Shown here piece by piece: positions 58,260-64,000 of a stretch of 64,000 nt of DNA. Each line of letters starts with the position of its first letter. Position 1 is the first letter of the stretch. Below the pieces are notes generated by a model. It saw nothing but the letters and a program-made list of their open reading frames with translations. It did not search any database and was not told where the DNA came from. Made by a program: the position numbers and the translations under genes. Source of the stretch: Desulfotruncus arcticus DSM 17038 (lineage in GTDB: Bacteria; Bacillota; Desulfotomaculia; Desulfotomaculales; Desulfallaceae); the NCBI RefSeq assembly GCF_900113335.1, contig NZ_FOOX01000020.1:1-64000 (forward strand). The letters are read 5' to 3'.

Positions 58260-60051
58260 ATGACCCAGATATACAACTTCCGTAACACATACAAAGAAAA
58301 AAACAACTCTATCCGCTATGCCGTAGCCGTATTTCGAACATCAACCGAGGATCAATTCATAAGAGGTAATTCTATTACCGAGCAGAACAGCCGTATAGAT
58401 AAATGGGCTTTGAAAAACAACGTTATAATCATTGACAGGGAAGATATCGACCACTCTGCTTATCGAGGCCTGGATGAAGATCCCCGAATGTTACATTTAC
58501 TTGAAAAAGCAAAATCAGATCCACGAGTCAGTTTCTTTTTGGTTGATGAAAAAAGCAGATTTGCCAGACGTAAAGTTCTTCGCGTAATGTGGGCACATGA
58601 ACTCCGTCAGCATGGCGTTGAAGTTATTGGTGTCAGTGAACCTCACTATGACCGTAATTCCATTATGGGTGTATGGTGGGAGGGTATGAGCGAAACCAAG
58701 GACGAGGCTCGTTCCATGGAAACAGCTTACTGGACCATGCGTGGCATGTTACGCAATTTCCAGGAACGAGATCCCGAAACCGGTCATTGTTACCGTAACG
58801 GTGGACCGCCGGCATACGGCTATAAAAATGTCCATGTAACCAGAGGCAAAGACCCCAGAGGTAAAGATATCGTTAAACTTATCTGGGACATCAATGACGA
58901 GCATGCACCAATTGTCCGTTACGTTGTGCTAACTTGTTGGTTAGAAAAAAACATGACATTCAAGGCGATAAGAAACCATTTACAGTCTAATGAACCCAAA
59001 TGGGACGGACGACGTGAACCGGTTCTAAACGCTAAAAACAAACCTTGGAGTCTAACCTCTATTCGCGAGATGTGTGTTAAGGCGATGGAGGGGTATTACA
59101 ACGGGGTAGGTTACTTTAATCGCACCAGTAAGGATCTAGTTGGTACCGGCCAAAAGTGGAAAGATACAGAGGAATGGCTTCGACTAGAAAATGCCCACCC
59201 TAAAATTATTACAGATGAAGAATTTGTAAAGTTAGTTAAAGTGAAAGGTTTAAAAATGGAGCAAAGAAAAAAATCCGGGTTCATACCTCCTCGGGCAGAA
59301 AACAGTCGATATTTATTTACAGGAAAAAATCTAATCGGTGAGAATATGTTTACCTGCCTTCGCTGCGGCGGTCCGATGAAAGGTTCACCGTCAGGAGGTT
59401 ATTTGTACTATATATGTTCAAATAGGGATAATCAAGCTGTGATAATAATGCTCACTTAGCACAGGATGAAATCGAAAAAGTTGTTATTGATTACATTAAG
59501 GGAATGTTTTCGCCAGCAATGCTGGACGAAATAGTAAAAGAGGCAGAGAGAATTCTGGGACAGGAAAATAGCGACCAAGACGGGGCTATAAAACACTTGG
59601 AGAAATCTATTCAAGAAAAACAGCAGGCTATCAGTAACCTTCTTGAGCGTTAAAATTCGCCAAGGACCGTTCTATTATGCCTACACTAACAGCTGAACTT
59701 GACAAACTACAACAGGAAAAATCAGCTTTATTAAGCGATTTGGAAGAAATCAAATTGGACAAGCCAAAGTCTGTAATAATTGATTAGGCAGCTATAATTA
59801 AAAAAATAAATTATCTTGAAACGGTTTTGCGAAGTGATAAAGTCAGTAATCGCGATAAAAAAATAGCTGTTAAGGGCTTTGTAAAACAGCTTCAATATGA
59901 CCCAGTAGAAAATATGCTTCATATATATTTCTGGCCTTCACCGGTGGACCAGGCCAGCCCGATGGTTACCGAGGCGCTAAAAAGCAGAAAAGCCGGAGAT
60001 AACAGCTCTCCGACTTTCCCGGCTTTAGGTGGAGGCGACACCCGGATTTGA
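58260..60051 (+). pseudogene. Large serine recombinase, decayed
   Basis: The frame 58260-59459 carries the resolvase domain (RYAVAVFRTSTEDQ, catalytic Ser near residue 28, and VDEKSRFARR) and a recombinase domain, then the first half of a zinc ribbon (CLRCGGPMKGS ... YYICSN). A one-base shift near 59425 moves the reading into another frame that continues the ribbon and coiled coil (NNAHLAQDEIEKVVIDYIKG). Stops and shifts at about 59653 and 59787 break it again; the last part (59800-60051) runs into the tRNA-Cys. It once inserted DNA by site-specific recombination; it is now inactive. Confidence 0.85.
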
Positions 60052-60104
60052 ACCGGGGGATGAAGGATTTGCAGTCCTCTGCCTTACCACTTGGCTATGT
60101 CGCC
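60030..60104 (-). tRNA. tRNA-Cys (GCA)
   Basis: The minus strand gives a 75-base cloverleaf: acceptor arms GGCGACA/TGTCGCC, anticodon loop around GCA (TTGCAAAT region), T arm CCGGG-TTCAAAT-CCCGG-like and an encoded CCA end at 60030-60032. Discriminator base is U, as usual for Cys. The decayed recombinase abuts its 3' end, the classical phage/ICE attachment place. Confidence 0.95.
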
Positions 60105-60616
60105 TTGGGAAAGACCTCCCCAAAAACGCAACCCCGCATCTGGTGCGGCCTAAACCTTCTATCCAGATATTAACAAACTAATAATTTTATTAACTTTTGG
60201 CCTGAGTCCCCTGCCGCTATTTCGAAAATCCTCTGCCGCTGGCTAAAGTCCTCCGTCGTCATTATAACTCCATAATATTTCTAAAGCCACTCCTTATGGC
60301 AACTACTCCAAAAACTCCTTTGCCATGCAATGTTGGAAATGGTTCGAATATACGTTAATCTTTGGGAAACAGATTTGCAGGCAATGCATATGCAGTTTAA
60401 CCCGGTGGACAGGCTTTTAAACAATTAATTAAAACGGGGGTATTAAGCTCCCTTTTATTCCCCTCAGCTATCTTATTTTAATAAACACAATATTGTTAAA
60501 TACCCCGTTCCCTTTATACTTGTTATTTAAACATAACTAAACACAGAGAAGCGGTATACTTGTTCAGTACGCACCGCTTCTCCCTCCGAACTGATTCCTT
60601 CTCTAATTTAATTTAA
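60105..60616. other. Intergenic region after the tRNA
   Basis: 512 bp without a supported gene. It holds a GAGAAGCGGT/ACCGCTTCTC 10-bp hairpin (60546-60582) downstream of the ATPase gene, possibly its 3' end, and otherwise ordinary AT-rich spacer. Confidence 0.5.
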
Positions 60617-61894
60617 TTAACCCAATGGTAATCCAACTGCATCAAGCAAATCTTCCTTTTTTTGGTATTGTAGCCATAATATAAAGCCCCTATCTACGAC
60701 ATGAAGCCTTAGGTTAGATTCATCATAATCTAAAATTGTTGGCTTAACGCCCTTATTAATTTGTAACGATGCAGTAAATTTAAGTGCTTGCGTAATATTA
60801 CCAGAGTTCAATTCCTCACCACGGGGGTGCTTTTGCTCTAGCTTTTTTCTTATTTCAGAATATCTTAATCCTTTTTCTAATTCCTCCGTTGTTGCTGTCA
60901 GTATCGGATAAAGAAGCCACTTATACATTTGAAGAGTAGTATCTTGAAAACCATCCGCAAATTGAATTATAAATGAATTATACCTACCCGACTGTTGATT
61001 GACTATTTCTTTTATAATATCCTGGACTGATTTATCAACATTGACAACAATATTTTCTTCTTGAGTTTCTTCGATTCCTTTTAATTCACATGCTTTATAG
61101 CATGCCTCTTGAACTATATAAACACTTTCCTGGCAATTATTTATTAAATTATTCTTAAAATCATCCGTGAAGGTAATATATAGAAGTTGTTCCCCATTTT
61201 TTATAACCTCAAGAAGTTGAGGCTTAGTCCATTTATCGGCGTTAATAGCCATAACCCTACCAGTTAAATCGCCATTATAAACAATTAAGCGATTTTCCTC
61301 AAGCCATACTCCAACTATTACAAAACATAAGTTAGAATTTTCATGAAAAGCCTTGAGTTCAACTGCAAAATCCTTTTGTGTTTCAGGTTTAAGATAATGA
61401 AAATCTTCAAGTATTATTAGTTTACTAAACTTCATCTGGGCAAGAGCATTAATTATGTCGTTTACATCATCAATATCTAATTCAAGTTGAACACTTGTTA
61501 TTGCCGTCTCCTTTTCTTGCTGTTTTTCCCCTTGTAAAGATGAACCTATACCTAAAACTTTTGCCGTAAGCGAAGCAACAATCTTGTTTTTTCCCCTCTC
61601 GGTCTTAACGACAGATTGCTTAATTTCAAAACCTGCCCGTTTAAGAATATTTGCATTAATGTCTCCGATGTCCCATTGATTAGAACAATGGATAGTTATG
61701 TAATCTTCCTGCTTTAAGTTTTTTTTTCGAAGACTTGTTTTTCCTTGTTTTGAACTTCCGAATATAACTATATGCTTATCTCTTTTAAGCTCTTTAAACT
61801 TATCATCAATACCTTCTCTTGCCACATAGTTCTCTGGTACATTTCTTGAAATTCCAAATACATCTTGTGTTTTATAAACGGTTATTGTTGCCAT
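60617..61894 (-). CDS. Lone P-loop ATPase
   Basis: The 425-residue protein has a P-loop GSSKQGKTSLR (about residue 38) and a Walker-B-like LIILEDFHYL (about residue 160), and a C-terminal helical part. It looks like the STAND/AAA-type solitary ATPases often seen in accessory regions and defence islands. I start at the ATG preceded by GGGAGAAATC (begins MATITVYKTQDV). It lies just outside the tRNA-Cys, on the side away from the recombinase. Role unknown. Confidence 0.6.
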   Translation of the reverse strand: MATITVYKTQDVFGISRNVPENYVAREGIDDKFKELKRDKHIVIFGSSKQGKTSLRKKNLKQEDYITIHCSNQWDIGDINANILKRAGFEIKQSVVKTERGKNKIVASLTAKVLGIGSSLQGEKQQEKETAITSVQLELDIDDVNDIINALAQMKFSKLIILEDFHYLKPETQKDFAVELKAFHENSNLCFVIVGVWLEENRLIVYNGDLTGRVMAINADKWTKPQLLEVIKNGEQLLYITFTDDFKNNLINNCQESVYIVQEACYKACELKGIEETQEENIVVNVDKSVQDIIKEIVNQQSGRYNSFIIQFADGFQDTTLQMYKWLLYPILTATTEELEKGLRYSEIRKKLEQKHPRGEELNSGNITQALKFTASLQINKGVKPTILDYDESNLRLHVVDRGFILWLQYQKKEDLLDAVGLPLG

Positions 61895-62143
61895 ATGATT
61901 TCTCCCTTTATACATATTAGGAATGGGTATATTCGCCGCACCCGAATGACTTACATTATAACACATTTCACTTAATATATTAATATTTCCAGTAAAGGTT
62001 AAGGTTATTATATACACCATATTTACGCTACTTATTCATTATGATGGCTACAGTAAAATCGACATATATCTATTTAATTATACAAAGGTTTCTTAACAAA
62101 TAAGCAGAATATAAAAAATAATATCAGCTGGGTGGTGTTAATA

Positions 62144-62569
62144 TTGAACGAACAAACTAAAATAAAATTAATACAATTGGGCTTTACTGAAGACGAGATC
62201 AACAAAATGGCAGATACATTTAAAAACACACTAAAACTTTCCCCCCAAAAAGTCGAATCGGCATTTAATGAACTTATTAATCAAGGGCTTGATGAACAAT
62301 CCGCACATGATTTCTTTGTCCATACTCCATCTATCTTTGGAAAAGCAGTTGAAACAACTAGAAAACAATTCGACCTTTATCGGCAAATATTTGGGGATAG
62401 GTATATTGAAGTCATTAGTGATAGTCCAAGACGATTAATCCAAGGGCCTGAAACAATAATAAATAGATTAAACTATTTTAAAAGCGAAAATATACCCTTA
62501 GCTGAGGTTCAAAAAAATATATTTATTGGAAAGAAACAATTCAAGAAGAAATATGGTGTTGAACTATAA
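62144..62569 (+). CDS. Helical repeat protein, 141 aa
   Basis: The protein is all helical (TEDEINKMADTFKNTLKLSP ... ETIINRLNYFKSENIPL), with segments vaguely like mTERF-type repeats. TTG start after GGTGGTG. No function known. It is divergent from the ATPase at 60617. Confidence 0.5.
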   Translation: MNEQTKIKLIQLGFTEDEINKMADTFKNTLKLSPQKVESAFNELINQGLDEQSAHDFFVHTPSIFGKAVETTRKQFDLYRQIFGDRYIEVISDSPRRLIQGPETIINRLNYFKSENIPLAEVQKNIFIGKKQFKKKYGVEL

Positions 62570-62766
62570 ACTTACACATTACAAACATACCCTGTTCTCT
62601 AATTAAATCTTGCGTAAAAAGCCCCTGCGTCGCTTTTGGTACGACCAAGGGCGTTCGATTTTTAATGTAACAAGATAGCAAAAAAGAAGCCGCAGATACG
62701 GCCCCTGTAAACAGGGTGGTAATTAAGTTTTTAAATCCACGCCACAACGTAATTACCCCCAGGTAA

Positions 62767-63876
62767 TTACGCCACTCGGCTTTTTGCTATTTCAAAGTAA
62801 TCAGGGTCTTTTTCAATCACAATAAAATTAAACCCTTCCCTTTTGGCTGCCACCGCCGTACTGCCACTCCCGCCGAAGGGATCTAACACGATACCTCCTG
62901 GAGGTGTTATTAGTCGGCAAAGCCACGCCATCAAGTCCCTTGGCTTTACCGTGGGATGGTTATTCCGGTATTTCGGAATTTTACCGCCAGTTAAACTTCC
63001 GTCAGCACTTCCGCACATACTACCGCCGCATTTTTCTTCAAGGCTGATCACGTTGCCCTGCCAGTCGGTGTTCCGGTCATTCTTGCTTGCCTTTTTGGAC
63101 AGTTCCCGTGATGTTACATTAAAATATGGGGCATACCATTGGTCAGGGTCAATTGTGACACAATTTGCCGGGAAGCGGCCCATCTCCCCAATTTTACAGC
63201 CGTCAATATTCAGCCCTCCAGTTCCATATGTTTCAACGTTATTGCACACAGTTTTCTCCAGGGGCTTCCTCGCTAAAAGTATCGGTTCATGGGCTGGTTT
63301 CAGGGCCGTCCCCCACCCGTCCCACTGTTTTGCCAGATCGGTGGTAGGTAACTTAATTGGCACCTCCTTTACTGCCTGGGAGTTTTCGTCTTGGAAGGCA
63401 TAAGTTTTACCGCTTCCAATACCGGCCTTTTGGGTGCCTATTACTTCCCGTTCGGCCCCAGCCTGCCTGTCAAATTGTTTGCTTACGTTCATGCTTTTGG
63501 GAAAGCCTTTCACGTACAGCCATTCTATTACGTCCCTAATCTCAAAGCCCGCCAGCCGAAGGGCCGTGGTCATAAGGTCTTGTGTCCGTGTCCCCGCAAA
63601 GCAAAGGATGTGTCCCCCAGGTTTTAGCACACGGTAAACTTCCCGCCAAAGGGAAGGGCTGGGCACAAAGCTGTCCCATTCCTTACCCATAAAGCCTTTA
63701 CCGGGGTGCCTGTATTCCTGGTCGTTCATCCAGTGGGTCAAGACTTCCCTAATGTCCGGTTCTTTGGAAAGGCCATAAGGCGGGTCAGTTACCACCGAGT
63801 CAATTGACAGTTCAGGCAGTTCCTTTAACACATCATAGCTGTCGCCCAGGGTAACTACGTTTATAAACTGCTGCAT
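62767..63876 (-). CDS. DNA methyltransferase (DPPY, beta-class)
   Basis: The 369-residue protein has the catalytic TDPPYGLSK near residue 32 and the SAM motif DPFGGSGSTAVAA near residue 329, so the motif order is IV then I, the beta class of N6-adenine/N4-cytosine methylases. The middle carries the target recognition region. It has a good SD (AGGAGG). No restriction partner is visible; the gene continues the theme of DNA modification in this window. Confidence 0.85.
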   Translation of the reverse strand: MQQFINVVTLGDSYDVLKELPELSIDSVVTDPPYGLSKEPDIREVLTHWMNDQEYRHPGKGFMGKEWDSFVPSPSLWREVYRVLKPGGHILCFAGTRTQDLMTTALRLAGFEIRDVIEWLYVKGFPKSMNVSKQFDRQAGAEREVIGTQKAGIGSGKTYAFQDENSQAVKEVPIKLPTTDLAKQWDGWGTALKPAHEPILLARKPLEKTVCNNVETYGTGGLNIDGCKIGEMGRFPANCVTIDPDQWYAPYFNVTSRELSKKASKNDRNTDWQGNVISLEEKCGGSMCGSADGSLTGGKIPKYRNNHPTVKPRDLMAWLCRLITPPGGIVLDPFGGSGSTAVAAKREGFNFIVIEKDPDYFEIAKSRVA

Positions 63877-64000
63877 TTGTTATGCCTCCTGCGTTTATCT
63901 TTTTTAGGGAAGGTCTTGCAGTAGCTGTAATAAGAAAGGTCTGGCCTGGGAGTTTCCCTTTTATTTCGTACCTTCACCTGTCCATCAGATAAGAACGGAT
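63861..64000 (-). CDS. C-terminal part of a gene cut by the window edge
   Basis: A frame entering at the right window edge ends at TAA (63861), overlapping the methylase start by 16 bases; the tail (SYYSYCKTFPKKDKRRRHNK) is basic with cysteines, like a zinc-binding C-terminus. Partial, so identity is unknown. Confidence 0.45.
   Translation of the reverse strand, partial: PFLSDGQVKVRNKRETPRPDLSYYSYCKTFPKKDKRRRHNKCSSL

Noticed and set aside
62541-62747. Minus-strand frame of 68 residues with one hydrophobic helix
   Set aside because: Overlaps the gene at 62144-62569, start is doubtful (TTG, weak SD) and it covers a region of inverted repeats; could be real but not supported.
1-64000. CRISPR arrays
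   Set aside because: No regularly spaced identical repeats of 25-40 bases were seen; the repeated hairpins differ in spacing and lie at gene starts.
1-64000. Insertion sequences
   Set aside because: The only DDE transposase is the MuA-type one with MuB and phage genes; no small IS transposase with terminal repeats was recognised.

Overview
The window looks like accessory DNA of a spore-forming Firmicute. Evidence for this is strong GGAGG ribosome-binding sites, a Spo0E-like gene, AbrB-type and ImmA/IrrE-type genes, and PBSX-type phage tail genes. A Peptococcaceae/Desulfotomaculum-like host is my guess, not something the sequence proves.

Layout. (1) About 8.0-46.2 kb, read right to left on the minus strand, is a complete-looking transposable (Mu-like) prophage. 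A repressor (45223-45927, plus strand) faces an early operon across an array of 16-bp operators; one operator fills the spacer of a TTGACA/TATAAT promoter. The early and middle genes include small regulators, a MuA-type DDE transposase, a MuB-type AAA+ ATPase, an AbrB-like protein, GemA, a DnaC-like loader, a glycoside-hydrolase-like/SLH protein at the lysin position and a Mor-type activator. A strong terminator then sits directly in front of the late operon. Late genes start with holin and Mu gp25-27-like proteins, then a NusG/LoaP-like antiterminator, large terminase, portal and a MuF protein carrying a lethal-factor-like metallopeptidase tail, then the capsid genes. The contractile tail is of PBSX/Xkd type, not Mu type, and includes a textbook -1 frameshift in the tail chaperone. 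It ends in baseplate, Ig-like and fibre genes. A Dam methylase and a Cro-like gene follow at 6.7-7.9 kb.

(2) About 0.06-6.6 kb holds small accessory genes: RadC, a CHC2 primase-like protein, a truncated DUF932 protein, zincins and unknowns. Many leaders are unusual. Four loci share a Shine-Dalgarno - hairpin - start codon design with mutually exclusive pairings, and the left edge is a train of GNNA-capped hairpins. Whether this is the right arm of the same prophage or the element it jumped into cannot be settled here.

(3) About 46.3-49.5 kb carries a tyrosine recombinase and a C5-cytosine methyltransferase. About 49.7-58.2 kb is a mosaic of small genes: Spo0E-like, ferritin-like, a frameshifted ParB-like gene, three XRE/Cro switch regions with clear palindromic operators, ImmA/IrrE, and a toxin-antitoxin-like pair. 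It ends in a decayed large serine recombinase whose frame runs into a tRNA-Cys gene (60030-60104), which suggests an old integration at the tRNA.

(4) About 60.1-64 kb, beyond the tRNA, holds a lone P-loop ATPase, a helical protein and a DPPY-class DNA methyltransferase with the tail of another gene at the window edge.

No rRNA, CRISPR array or insertion sequence was recognised. All family assignments are by eye from motifs; no search was run.
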